Positions 54,374 through 62,352 of a stretch of DNA of 64,000 bases are shown in pieces (position 1 is the first letter of the stretch; each line of letters starts with the position of its first letter). The notes under the pieces were generated by a model. It did not search any database and was not told the origin of the DNA. It worked only from the letters and a program-made list of their open reading frames with translations. Made by a program: the position numbers and the translations under genes. This DNA is from CAYRFE01 sp964423645 [NCBI: uncultured bacterium] (GTDB lineage Bacteria > Macinerneyibacteriota > Macinerneyibacteria > Macinerneyibacteriales), in contig CAYRFE010000015.1 of assembly GCA_964423645.1 (NCBI GenBank), positions 20,728-84,727 on the forward strand, in the 5' to 3' direction.

Positions 54374-54832
54374 TTAGTGTTGTCGGCCGTAACCATGTCG
54401 ATGGCAACGACCTTGTAACCCGTATTGTTCATTGAGATTCTCTATTCGTGTTGATCCGCATTGCACACATTTTTCCGGTTGTCCTTCACCCATAGGAACA
54501 TTCATCACATAATGACAATCGTTACAACGAAAACATTGCGTTTCGAAATGATACTCTCCGCCTTCTATCACAAGCTCGCATCCTTCAACAAGAGCATTCG
54601 CAACTTTTGTGCGTGCACGTTCTACAAGACGCGTGAATACGGAACGGGAAATACCTATCCGCTTCGACGCTTCTTCGTGTTCGAGTCCAAGATGATCAGC
54701 AAGGCGAATACTTTCATACTCATCGATACTGAGGATAATCTTTTTCACAAGACGCGACGGGATTCCTTTCGGCTTAAACCCCTCACAGCGAGGCGGTCCT
54801 TCAATAATTCTGCATTGTTTTGGTCGTGGCAT
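54374..54832 (-). CDS. DUF134-family transcriptional regulator (second copy)
   Basis: A 152-residue regulator. DUF134 start MPRPKQCRIIEGPPRCEGF, then ILSIDEYESIRLADHLGLEH and the helix-turn-helix EEASKRIGISRSVFTRLVER. Unlike the first copy it carries a C-terminal zinc-ribbon-like part, CFRCNDCHYVMN with CVQCGSTRI, a possible metal or redox sensor. It heads the long minus-strand run down to 47035 and has its own promoter with a CATATG-centred palindrome. Probably an autoregulator of the orp-like operon. Confidence 0.92.
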   Translation of the reverse strand: MPRPKQCRIIEGPPRCEGFKPKGIPSRLVKKIILSIDEYESIRLADHLGLEHEEASKRIGISRSVFTRLVERARTKVANALVEGCELVIEGGEYHFETQCFRCNDCHYVMNVPMGEGQPEKCVQCGSTRIENLNEQYGLQGRCHRHGYGRQH

Positions 54833-54860
54833 TTTGCACCTATGTCCCTTTCCTTGAGTA

Positions 54861-54889
54861 AGTATATTGCACATATGTGCATAAGTCAA
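54861..54889 (-). promoter_or_regulatory. Promoter of the second DUF134 operon
   Basis: On the minus strand, TTGACT (54889-54884) is followed after exactly 17 bases by TATACT (54866-54861). The spacer is almost filled by a palindrome. Confidence 0.75.
54868..54881. promoter_or_regulatory. Palindromic operator in the promoter spacer
   Basis: TGCACATATGTGCA is a perfect 14-bp palindrome located between the -35 and -10 boxes. Its centre CATATG is shared with the other DUF134 operator at 45201-45218, while the arms differ. Confidence 0.72.
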
Positions 54890-54930
54890 GTCATTGAAAG
54901 AAAATAATTTTTAATAACACCAAAAACGAA

Positions 54931-55146
54931 CTACCCCACAGCAATCTACGTGATATCTCCCCAAAAAAACTCTATTTGTGTGCCCACCACAAACCTCTCC
55001 CTTTTGCCTTTGGGAGGGGCTTTAATTTTCGGTTACAGACACGGCATGCCGTGTCTCTACACCGTTCCCACAACCCTTATAATTACAAAATTATAATAGT
55101 TAAGCCGAAGCAAGCTTCGGGAAATTTGACCCATTTAGATCAAATG
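54931..55146 (+). repeat. Hairpin-ended long repeat, full-length copy
   Basis: About 216 bp: left end GAACTACCCCACAGCAATCT, then GTGCCCACCACAAACC, a CTCCC/GGGAGG hairpin, ACACGGCATGCCGTGT, an AT-rich spacer and right end GCCGAAGCAAGCTTCGGG with TTTGACCCATTTAGATCAAA. Non-coding; the open frame through it is shared by copies because the sequence is. Confidence 0.85.
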
Positions 55147-55210
55147 GTTAAAAACAAGATTACATATGATATATCAAAGTAAATGAATAAAAGTGTTTTA
55201 CAAATAAGTT

Positions 55211-55432
55211 TTATATATTTATTTGTAATAATTTCTCTGCTCGCTCAATTTGATTAGGATACAAGTCAAGCGGCACAGCATCTTTTCCAAGCTTAACTTT
55301 TACCATATACCGTGCACATGATACGAAATCGCCCTGGCAATATTGTTTTTTTAACATCGACGCCATCGCAGGCATTTTATCCATCTTGTCATTAAAAAAT
55401 GGACACCCTGGTAAACATTCACAATCCGGCAT
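55211..55432 (-). CDS. Small cysteine-rich conserved protein
   Basis: A 73-residue protein starting MPDCECLPGCPFFNDKM, with five Cys in all, including YCQGDFVSCARYMV. Similar small proteins with this start occur in other anaerobes, and the spacing suggests a bound metal or cluster. Ribosome site GGGAGGAAAAA. It stands alone between two repeat copies, upstream of the DUF134 operon and in the same direction. The function is unknown. Confidence 0.75.
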   Translation of the reverse strand: MPDCECLPGCPFFNDKMDKMPAMASMLKKQYCQGDFVSCARYMVKVKLGKDAVPLDLYPNQIERAEKLLQINI

Positions 55433-55594
55433 TTTTTCCTCCCTTCGGATACACCAACAATCAAAACATAGGTTACTATAAAGTATACGAACCTATTAAT
55501 CAAGAAAATAATAAGAAAAAATATCGTAATATTTCTTTACAATAATCACCGGGTACTCTATATTCGAACAATAAAATCGTAAAAAGGAGGCTGT
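55433..55594. other. Short non-coding gap before the acetyltransferase remnant
   Basis: AT-rich, with no repeat copy. It holds an AAAGGAGG ribosome site just before the small frame at 55595. Confidence 0.4.
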
Positions 55595-55732
55595 ATGACT
55601 TCACAAATAATTACCGTTTCACACGAAAATATCCAAAAAAAAGGGTTTTTCTGTTTTATGAGTAAACGTAAAAATCCCGGCTGGAAAGAAAAGGCTGAGA
55701 ATGGAATAGATAATTTAATACTAAAACAATAA
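55595..55732 (+). pseudogene. Remnant of a GNAT acetyltransferase (YoaP-like N-terminus)
   Basis: A 45-codon frame behind a near-perfect ribosome site (AAAAGGAGGCTGT). The peptide begins MTSQIITVSHENIQKKGFFC and continues MSKRKNPGWKEKAE. This closely resembles the first 35 residues of GNAT proteins of the YoaP type, which read on into WLKERF; here it changes to unrelated residues and stops. The rest of the gene was not found downstream. It is either a truncated pseudogene or a short expressed remnant. Confidence 0.55.
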
Positions 55733-55835
55733 ATATTTTTGCTGTAACCGGTTGCCGGGAAAATAGGTAGCAAAAATGAATCTGAAACAATTAATGTGTA
55801 GAAAATAAGAATGTAATAACTTTATGGGTAATAAT

Positions 55836-56053
55836 GAATTTCCCCGCAGCAAACTACGGAGTATCACAAATAATACTACTATATTTGTGTGCCCACCCCA
55901 AACCCCTCCCCTTTGCCTTTGGGAGGGGCTTTAATTTTCGGTTACAGACACGGCATGCCGTGTCTCTACACCGTCCCCACACCCCTTATAATTACAAAAC
56001 TATAATAGTTAAGCCGAAGCAAGCTTCGGGGAACTGACCCATTTTGATTAAAT
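55836..56053 (+). repeat. Hairpin-ended long repeat, full-length copy
   Basis: About 218 bp: left end AATTTCCCCGCAGCAAACTA, GTGTGCCCACCCCAAACCCC, the CCCTCCCC hairpin, ACACGGCATGCCGTGT, and right end GCCGAAGCAAGCTTCGGGGA with CTGACCCATTTTGATTAAA. It is very similar to the copies at 54931 and 59307. Confidence 0.85.
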
Positions 56054-56232
56054 AATGCCGTAATTCTTTTAACTGTCGAAAAACATACGTTCTTAGTAAG
56101 CGAAGAGTAGCATTCGGAAATAGCTTGTTTATTGCACATCACTGAAACAATATATCAACCAATTTTGTCTCATACAATGTGTTTAAATAACAATTCAGAA
56201 ATATCCTTGATCAACCATGCACGGAGGTAAGA

Positions 56233-57237
56233 ATGTCTTTTTCCGATCATTGCAATCCGCACGTCGGCCTCAATATCATCTATCGCGGTTTTGATGACAC
56301 ATCTGATCTTCCGTTGTTACAGCATCTTCTTGAGATGAGTGACGCTGCTGACGGAAAAACCTCGCTTAGCATCGAATATCTCACAAAATTTTGCCAATCG
56401 ACAGAACGTTTCACGCCGTCGCGTGACCTGCAGATCGCGTACCTTGAAAACTCAGACGGGAAACTTCTTCCCATCGGCTTCAGCAAAGTCAGTTGGTATT
56501 CCGGGTTTGACAACGCAAAATTGTTGTATCAACTTAGTTTTCTGTTGAAAGAATATAGGGCACAGGGAATTTGGCCGATCATTGTGCGGCATAACGAACT
56601 ACACCTTCGCACTATTGCGGCATCACTGGAAAATAGCAAAACCATGTTACTGCAGGCGTGGTCTACCGATACTGAGAAAGATTGGATGGCAACATTAAAG
56701 AACGAAAATTACGAGATCGTGCGTGAATTCAATAATATGATACATCCCATGGATTCAATACCCGACATACCGTTGCCGGTCGGCTTTGAAATTCGCCCCG
56801 TTGAAAAATCACATTTTCGGCCGATCTGGGAGGCTCAAAGGGAAATGAACGCAGGACTCTTTGAAAATATCGCCGAAGATTGGACGGAAGATACATTTCC
56901 GGCCTGGGTTGAAAATGCCAAAATAACATCCTCTTGTTGGCAAGTTGCCTGGGCAGATAATGAACCGGCAGGTATGGTATTGGCGCATTATGATCCGAAA
57001 AATAATCCTAAACACGGCTATACCGAACATATTTTTGTATACCCGAAGTGGCGCAACCGCGGACTGGCAAGCGCTCTTATCGTAAAAAGCCTACACACAC
57101 TGCACGCTCACGGTGTCGAAAAAGCAGAACTTGGCGTGGATGCCCAAAATGAAAATGCCGCATTCAGTCTTTATAAAAAACTCGGCTATACGACAATAAG
57201 CATCGATACGTGGTTTAGAAAACCGCTGAATCAATAG
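56233..57237 (+). CDS. Tandem GNAT-family acetyltransferase
   Basis: A 334-residue protein with two GNAT folds, as in mycothiol synthase-like enzymes. The N-terminal half (residues about 60-150) is degenerate (LLKEYRAQGIWPIIVRHNEL). The C-terminal half is intact: HIFVYPKWRNRGLASALIVK is the acetyl-CoA loop, and ENAAFSLYKKLGYTT closes the fold. The acceptor is unknown. Ribosome site CGGAGGTAAGA; monocistronic between repeats. Confidence 0.88.
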   Translation: MSFSDHCNPHVGLNIIYRGFDDTSDLPLLQHLLEMSDAADGKTSLSIEYLTKFCQSTERFTPSRDLQIAYLENSDGKLLPIGFSKVSWYSGFDNAKLLYQLSFLLKEYRAQGIWPIIVRHNELHLRTIAASLENSKTMLLQAWSTDTEKDWMATLKNENYEIVREFNNMIHPMDSIPDIPLPVGFEIRPVEKSHFRPIWEAQREMNAGLFENIAEDWTEDTFPAWVENAKITSSCWQVAWADNEPAGMVLAHYDPKNNPKHGYTEHIFVYPKWRNRGLASALIVKSLHTLHAHGVEKAELGVDAQNENAAFSLYKKLGYTTISIDTWFRKPLNQ

Positions 57238-57313
57238 AATTTACAGAATACGAAGCATTGTAATGAACAATCAACTCTGTTGACCACTTTTCAAGCTATA
57301 AACAAGTCGAAAA

Positions 57314-57519
57314 AATGAACTACCCCGCAGTAAGCTACGGGGTATCTCCCCAAAAAATACTATATTTGTTCGCCCACCCCAAACCCCTCCCTTTTCTTTT
57401 TGGGAGGGGCTTAATTTCTAATATTATGGGGACTTCGTCCCCACACCCCTTTTTATACGAATACTATCATACCCATGCAGAAGCATGCTTCGGAGAATTG
57501 GACCCATTTTGATTAAAAA
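57314..57519 (+). repeat. Hairpin-ended long repeat, variant copy
   Basis: About 206 bp: left end TGAACTACCCCGCAGTAAGC, CGCCCACCCCAAACCCCTCC, a TTTTGGGAGGGGCTT hairpin, then TATGGGGACTTCGTCCCCAC in place of the ACACGGCATGCCGTGT module, and right end GCAGAAGCATGCTTCGGAGA with TTGGACCCATTTTGATTAAA. The module swap shows the mosaic nature of the family. Confidence 0.85.
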
Positions 57520-57598
57520 GTATACGGCAAGATTTCGCCACCACGTCTCTTCACGTCATCACCTTCTTTGCAGATGGGGAGTCTTAAAAGACAAACGG

Positions 57599-57767
57599 CC
57601 TTAAAAAATCAGCGTTAAGCATTTCAAATATTTTTTCGTAAAAAAACAAATACTGTTTGAGCGTAGCGAGTTTATTTGTTTTAGAAAAAATATGCAGAAT
57701 TGTAGCTGATTTTTTACAGCCTTGACTTTTTTGTTACTTTTTGTGTCAAGACAAAAAGTAAGATACG
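57599..57767. repeat. Interspersed repeat, copy 2 (hairpin TTACTTTTTGT/ACAAAAAGTAA)
   Basis: Shares both ends with the copy at 6511-6637 (CCTTAAAAAATCAGCGT and AGCCTTGAC before the hairpin). The middle contains TTTGAGCGTAGCGAGTTTAT, not found in the other copy. Non-coding. Confidence 0.75.
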
Positions 57768-57932
57768 ATTTTAGCACAAGACTTATCTCTAGAAAATTCA
57801 CATAACAAACTTCAATGGTGCACCATGTTATTATTGTTTCTTACTAACTCACGATGTTTAATATTTAATAGCCCTTGAACTCCTAAATTGATATGGAATT
57901 AAAACAAGATTCGTGAAATTGGACATGAAATA
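57768..57932. other. Non-coding gap downstream of the MOSC gene
   Basis: AT-rich with no recognisable feature. Confidence 0.4.
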
Positions 57933-58370
57933 CTATAGCATTTCTACCGCATCCCCCTTTTTCACCGTTCCCCCTTGAATAACTTTACAAAACAATCCCT
58001 CATACGGCAACAAACTGACGCCGAACGTGCGTGTCACCACACTCGGATGATCTTCCTTACCGATCTGTGATATCTCTAAAATAACAGAATCCCCCAGTTG
58101 AAAGCGATCCCCCGGTTGCAACTGCGTCACATTCAAGCCCTTTATAAGCACGTTCTCGGCAAAATCACCGGATTTCATGGTGAGATCGTGTTCTTTATTT
58201 ACGCGCTCCACGCTTTCATAACTGAGCACCGTCACCTGTCGTCCCCAGTCACCTGCGTGACCATCACCTTCGATACCGAAGTTTTCGATAAATACCGCCG
58301 ACTCAACTTCATGTTTGAGCTCTCCGCGTTGTGCGCTGATTGCGATAGAATAAACAATACCTTTAGTCAT
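57933..58370 (-). CDS. MOSC-domain protein
   Basis: A 145-residue stand-alone MOSC domain, a beta-barrel fold thought to handle persulfide sulfur in molybdenum-cofactor sulfuration. It shows FIENFGIEGDGHAGDWGRQV, SGDFAENVLIKGLNV and LEISQIGKEDHPSV; the usual conserved Cys near the end appears in FCKVIQGG. No moa or mob genes are nearby. The start at 58370 has AGAGGTGA. Confidence 0.9.
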   Translation of the reverse strand: MTKGIVYSIAISAQRGELKHEVESAVFIENFGIEGDGHAGDWGRQVTVLSYESVERVNKEHDLTMKSGDFAENVLIKGLNVTQLQPGDRFQLGDSVILEISQIGKEDHPSVVTRTFGVSLLPYEGLFCKVIQGGTVKKGDAVEML

Positions 58371-58429
58371 AAACATCACCTCTGTGCAATAATTTTACAT
58401 GAAAACCCAAATGAATCAATAATAATAAA

Positions 58430-58452
58430 AAGGGATGCATACTACATCCCTT
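58430..58452 (-). terminator. Terminator of the peroxiredoxin gene
   Basis: Eight-base-pair stem AAGGGATG/CATCCCTT with a seven-base loop; on the minus strand TTTTTATTATTA follows. Confidence 0.8.
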
Positions 58453-58479
58453 CTTGTGATGTTAAAAATCTAAATGGTA

Positions 58480-59151
58480 TTATTTCATCTCTTTATGGCA
58501 CAACCACCAGTCAAAGCACTCAAACTCTCCCTTTTTTGCCCGTTCGAAACGCTCTTCAGCTGTTTTTACATCCTTAGCGGGAGAAATAATAACATGATTC
58601 TTACCGACAACTTCACTGTCCGGCCACTGTGCGGGCATAGCGACCCCGTTATTATCGGAATACTGCATCCCCTCGACTGCACGAAGAATTTCGTCCATAT
58701 TGCGCCCCAATTCCTGCGGGTAATAGAAAATAATTCTAATTATTCCTTCATCATCAACAATAAATACCGCACGAACGGTATTCGTCCCCTTACCGGGATG
58801 CACAAGCCCAAGTTTATCAGCAACCGCACCGTTATCGGCAATGATAGGAAATTCAATTTTTACGCCAAGTTTTTCCTTGATCCACTCTTCCCATTTGATA
58901 TGCGAAAACACTTGATCGACACTCATCCCGATAAGTTCACAATTCAACTTTTTGAATTTATCGTAACGCTTCTGAAACGCCACAAACTCTGTTGTGCAGA
59001 CCGGGGTAAAGTCAGCAGGATGACTGAACAACACAAACCATTTTCCCTTAAAAGCGTCAGGTAATGTTTTTTCACCATGCGTCGTCACCACTTTCATCTG
59101 AGGGAACGGATCTCCCAACAACGGCATCCCTTTTTTTTCTGTACAGTCCAT
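58480..59151 (-). CDS. Peroxiredoxin (Prx6/AhpC-TSA, archaeal-type)
   Basis: A 223-residue thiol peroxidase removing H2O2 and alkyl peroxides. The peroxidatic cysteine is in [16 protein letters not shown] (near residue 50), followed by [15 protein letters not shown] and the C-terminal [17 protein letters not shown] of the 1-Cys/Prx6 group. A further Cys-rich end reads [13 protein letters not shown], as in archaeal-type enzymes with an extra pair of Cys. Ribosome site AAAGGAGG. Oxygen defence in an anaerobe is the probable role. Confidence 0.95.
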   Translation of the reverse strand: MDCTEKKGMPLLGDPFPQMKVVTTHGEKTLPDAFKGKWFVLFSHPADFTPVCTTEFVAFQKRYDKFKKLNCELIGMSVDQVFSHIKWEEWIKEKLGVKIEFPIIADNGAVADKLGLVHPGKGTNTVRAVFIVDDEGIIRIIFYYPQELGRNMDEILRAVEGMQYSDNNGVAMPAQWPDSEVVGKNHVIISPAKDVKTAEERFERAKKGEFECFDWWLCHKEMK

Positions 59152-59174
59152 AAAAACCTCCTTTGATTACTGGC

Positions 59175-59202
59175 AGTTTATAATAATATTTTTCAAAGTC
59201 AA
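59175..59202 (-). promoter_or_regulatory. Probable promoter of the peroxiredoxin gene
   Basis: On the minus strand, TTGACT (59202-59197) is followed after 16 bases by TAAACT (59180-59175). Confidence 0.5.
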
Positions 59203-59306
59203 GAATTAAAAAATCTATGCAAGGATCGATCAATAACAATACGGTTCATCTCCATTGTTTCGATGACTTTTTTATAACTCTCGACCTTTGTAAAATTCAA
59301 AATAAT

Positions 59307-59522
59307 GAACTACCCCGCAGCAAGCTACGGAGTATCTCACCAAAAAATACTATATTTGTTTGCCCACCCCAAAACCCTCCCTTTGAATTTGGGAGGGGCT
59401 TTAATTTTCGGTTACAGACACGGCATGCCGTGTCTCTACACCGTTCCCACAACCCTTATAATTACAAAATTATAATAGTTAAGCCGAAGCAAGCTTCGGG
59501 AAATTTGACCCATTTAGATTAA
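59307..59522 (+). repeat. Hairpin-ended long repeat, full-length copy
   Basis: About 216 bp: left end TGAACTACCCCGCAGCAAGC, GCCCACCCCAAAACCCTCCC, GGGAGGGGC, ACACGGCATGCCGTGT, and right end GCCGAAGCAAGCTTCGGGAA with TTTGACCCATTTAGATTAAA. Nearly identical to the copy at 54931 through its right two thirds. Confidence 0.85.
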
Positions 59523-59828
59523 AAATTTCTTTGTTCACATAAAAGTAATGGGGGTAACGAAGTCGGATGCATGGTATGCACCCGCTACATTGAGAATTTT
59601 TGTTGGGCACAAATTCTAAAAATGGTCGTTTGGCAAAGGTCTTAACGCAATAGAGAGATACTCATCATTGCACGTGAAAAAAAACATTGGTATGAATCGT
59701 TTCGTAACGTATTAAGGTTTCCCATTCCTATGCGACACGCAATGATTTAATAACCGCTCATTGCCCTAAATAAATTTTTTTTACTAATACTATTATGAGA
59801 AATTTTTACCGTCAGATCATCAGATTTG
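59523..59828. other. Intergenic stretch with a fragment of the inverted-repeat element
   Basis: No gene seen. GTTGGGCACAAATTCTAAAA and GGTCGTTTGGCAAAGGTCTT (about 59598-59641) match, in reverse, one end of the MITE-like element. Confidence 0.6.
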
Positions 59829-60869
59829 TTAAAAATTCAAAACAATTCCGCCTTGAATTGTCACACCATCTCCTTTTTCAAAAAAATCGTTTGAATCTGT
59901 TAATCCGTATTCAACTGATGCTGTTATAAAATGGCGCTCCCCCAACGATTCCTTGAAATTCAAACCCGTCTTTACGCACGTAGAATGAACGGTATCAATA
60001 CCTAAAGTCGAAACAGATTTAAATGCACGTCGTGAATCATATGACGTCACTGCATACAAAAAATACGGCTCTGCCATAAGATTACCGAGATACAACGGAA
60101 TATGTAGTTCAGATAAAATATGAGTATATGAATCACTATTTGTTTCGAGCAAAGTGATATCTTCAACCGTTAAAATCGACTCAACAGAGCTTGAATTTTT
60201 TTCATATGAAACCGATATGCTTCCGCTTACTGCATCGGATAAAATTGATTCTATTGTCAACCCGGTAGCTGTTACCGTTGTATTAGGGGTCAAGCCGTCA
60301 TTATTGGTAAGTTCTTGCCATTGCACGTATGAAAACATCAATGAATGTCGTAATACCGTAACGGGTGAAATGTCCCACCGACTTGTCAATCCGGCGTTCA
60401 TGATTATACGATCGTAGGGCGTGTCAGGGCGAATATCAGAATAAATTGTGCCTTTAATTTCTTCACGGAAATCAATCAGACTGTCATACACAATCGAAAC
60501 CTCTGCTCCATAGGCAATCCCCGAATAATTATTGTCGGGATAATAAACAGCGTATGCGACAGGTGCAAAAACCATATCAATATTTATTGATATTGGAAGC
60601 GTATACAGAAGTGTCATTTCATTGACCACCGCTGTTTCCGCCATAGTATTAGGAAACCATGATTTCGCAACTGCCAAAGAAAAATCCCAGGGGCCGTTCA
60701 CTGATGAGAATAACGCGGTTGAATCGACAAAGAATGTGTCGACTTGAGAATGATCGTAATAATAATTGGATGTATACGACGGTCTTACTTCAAATTGCAC
60801 TTCAGATTGTGTAACACCATATGCAATAACCAAGATAATGAGACTCAACAACACCCCTGTGTTTTTCAT
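59829..60869 (-). CDS. Predicted outer-membrane beta-barrel protein
   Basis: A 346-residue protein with a signal peptide (MKNTGVLLSLIILVIAYGVT). Alternating amphipathic strands run through the mature part and it ends DGVTIQGGIVLNF, with a terminal Phe as in assembled barrels. Tyr-rich strand ends such as YTSNYYYDHSQVD point the same way. No specific family recognised. Its ATG overlaps the upstream stop as ATGA, so it is the last gene of the sigma-factor operon. Confidence 0.72.
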   Translation of the reverse strand: MKNTGVLLSLIILVIAYGVTQSEVQFEVRPSYTSNYYYDHSQVDTFFVDSTALFSSVNGPWDFSLAVAKSWFPNTMAETAVVNEMTLLYTLPISINIDMVFAPVAYAVYYPDNNYSGIAYGAEVSIVYDSLIDFREEIKGTIYSDIRPDTPYDRIIMNAGLTSRWDISPVTVLRHSLMFSYVQWQELTNNDGLTPNTTVTATGLTIESILSDAVSGSISVSYEKNSSSVESILTVEDITLLETNSDSYTHILSELHIPLYLGNLMAEPYFLYAVTSYDSRRAFKSVSTLGIDTVHSTCVKTGLNFKESLGERHFITASVEYGLTDSNDFFEKGDGVTIQGGIVLNF

Positions 60870-61462
60870 CGTAGTACCTCCTGTATTGAGCGAATTATAT
60901 ATTTTATTGAGTTGCCAAACGTCATATTTTTGACGACGATCATACGTATTTCACGTGCTTTTTTCCCTCCCGAATGAAGATATAGTTGTCTTAGTTGAGA
61001 TGCCAATCCGGAAATATCAGATGCTGAATAGTTCTTTTCACATGACGAACGATATACTGTGTTCAACTCATCTGCACTGCTTTCATATGAAGATATCAAA
61101 ACGGTGATTAATTCCTTCAATGCCGGCATAAAGTCCTCAGATTTTCCTGAATCGAAAAAAACAACCACTGTTTGTGGAGTAATTCCCATATCACTGAAAT
61201 ACAAAATCATATCAAACGATGAGTTTTTGATATCAGGTTTCACCACACGAACCGTCTGCAAATATTCTTTTTTTGTCTGCAACAACGAAATCAATTTTTC
61301 ATCCGGAATATTTTTTATCTTCGCCATGTTCACATAGCTCTCAAGGTATGAAGAATACAGACCAGACGTGCGAAATGACTGCATCACATCACGTACAGTC
61401 TCTGCCGAAAGCATGTGTACTATCACGATGCTGCAGAAAAAAACAATCAGGCGAGTACGCAT
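60866..61462 (-). CDS. Secreted protein of unknown function in the sigma-factor operon
   Basis: A 198-residue protein with a signal peptide (MRTRLIVFFCSIVIVHMLSA). The mature part is mostly helical (YSSYLESYVNMAKIKNIPDE, MPALKELITVLISSYE), and I recognise no motif. It lies between the small basic secreted protein and the barrel protein and is translationally coupled to the latter. A periplasmic partner of the barrel is possible. Confidence 0.65.
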   Translation of the reverse strand: MRTRLIVFFCSIVIVHMLSAETVRDVMQSFRTSGLYSSYLESYVNMAKIKNIPDEKLISLLQTKKEYLQTVRVVKPDIKNSSFDMILYFSDMGITPQTVVVFFDSGKSEDFMPALKELITVLISSYESSADELNTVYRSSCEKNYSASDISGLASQLRQLYLHSGGKKAREIRMIVVKNMTFGNSIKYIIRSIQEVLR

Positions 61463-61468
61463 GATGTT

Positions 61469-61888
61469 TTATTTCCCCAGTCCTTGACCATTACCGTGTT
61501 CGTCACTTTTTTCACGGTTACCGTTATTATTACCTGACATATTCAATTTCAATTGCTTCATTTCTTTTTTCCGTGCCTGTATCTTTTGCATTAATTTTTC
61601 TGTATTTCTGAATTTATTACCTTCTTCTATTTTCCACTCATTTTTTTCCTGATGTTTTACACAAACCATCACATGACGCATTGCCTCAACACGCTGAGTC
61701 GAATTTTCATAATTACGTTCAAGATGCGATCTCAGCTCGGTAATATCTGCATCTGCCCACCCGTATTCGATTCGTAGTTGACGAGTATACCTGTCCATAA
61801 TCTTCACTTGTTTTTCTTCATATGATAACGCGAAAGTCGCCGTTTTGAAGCCAAATACGATCACAAGTATTGCTATAATGTATCTCAT
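61469..61888 (-). CDS. Small secreted basic protein in the sigma-factor operon
   Basis: A 139-residue protein: signal peptide at 1-20 (MRYIIAILVIVFGFKTATFA), a charged helical mature part (YGWADADITELRSHLERNYE, MQKIQARKKEMKQLKLNM), and a Gly/Asn-rich tail (MSGNNNGNREKSDEHGNG). The start overlaps the CBM48 gene stop as ATGA. The pattern recalls small periplasmic stress proteins, but no family is evident. Confidence 0.65.
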   Translation of the reverse strand: MRYIIAILVIVFGFKTATFALSYEEKQVKIMDRYTRQLRIEYGWADADITELRSHLERNYENSTQRVEAMRHVMVCVKHQEKNEWKIEEGNKFRNTEKLMQKIQARKKEMKQLKLNMSGNNNGNREKSDEHGNGQGLGK

Positions 61889-62352
61889 ATTTCCTCCCTT
61901 ATTTTATTGGTAATTCGTACAGATGCGTCATCTCCGAACGGATCTTTGACACGTGATGCAGACGGGTCAAGTATCGTTTTCCCGTCAACGATAAACATAT
62001 ACCGATAACTGCCTTCAGGGACTTTTATCTTGACCGACCATACACCGTCATGTTTCTTTAAGGTAATCCCGGAGGTACTCCAAGCCGAAAAATCCCCGGT
62101 CACCCGCACATCTGCCGCGTTGGGATCACTATAAGTAAATTCCATTACGACGAGATGTTTTGCATCATACCAATGCTTATATCCTGCGAAAGCAACAAAA
62201 AAAACAATGACAACTGCTGCCGCAACAGATACAATCCTTCTACGAAATTTCCTTTCATATTTATCGGCATATATTTGCTCCATGATCACGTCAGTCAATC
62301 CTTCAGGGGCACTATGCGGCGGTACTGCGCCGTGTAATGATCTTTTTGTCAT
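61885..62352 (-). CDS. Membrane protein with CBM48/AMPK-type glycan-binding domain, probable anti-sigma factor
   Basis: A 155-residue bitopic protein. A short cytoplasmic N-terminus (about 38 residues, GLTDVIMEQIYADKYERKF), one membrane helix (IVSVAAAVVIVFFVAFAGY), and a periplasmic early-set/CBM48-like domain: VRVTGDFSAWSTSGITLKKH, WSVKIKVPEGSYRYMFIVDG, PFGDDASVRITN. Overlap with the sigma gene as ATGA suggests an anti-sigma factor. The cytoplasmic part lacks the HxxxCxxC zinc motif and is shorter than known anti-sigma domains, so the role is inferred from context. Confidence 0.75.
   Translation of the reverse strand: MTKRSLHGAVPPHSAPEGLTDVIMEQIYADKYERKFRRRIVSVAAAVVIVFFVAFAGYKHWYDAKHLVVMEFTYSDPNAADVRVTGDFSAWSTSGITLKKHDGVWSVKIKVPEGSYRYMFIVDGKTILDPSASRVKDPFGDDASVRITNKIREEI

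Noticed and set aside
54976-55182. Open frame across the long repeat giving a peptide with GRGFNFRLQTRHAVSLHR
   Set aside because: The same peptide appears wherever the repeat occurs because the DNA is repeated. It has no ribosome site and is interrupted by hairpins; not a protein family.
55558-55773. 71-codon minus-strand frame opposite the acetyltransferase remnant
   Set aside because: No ribosome site; the plus-strand frame has a near-perfect one and recognisable similarity.
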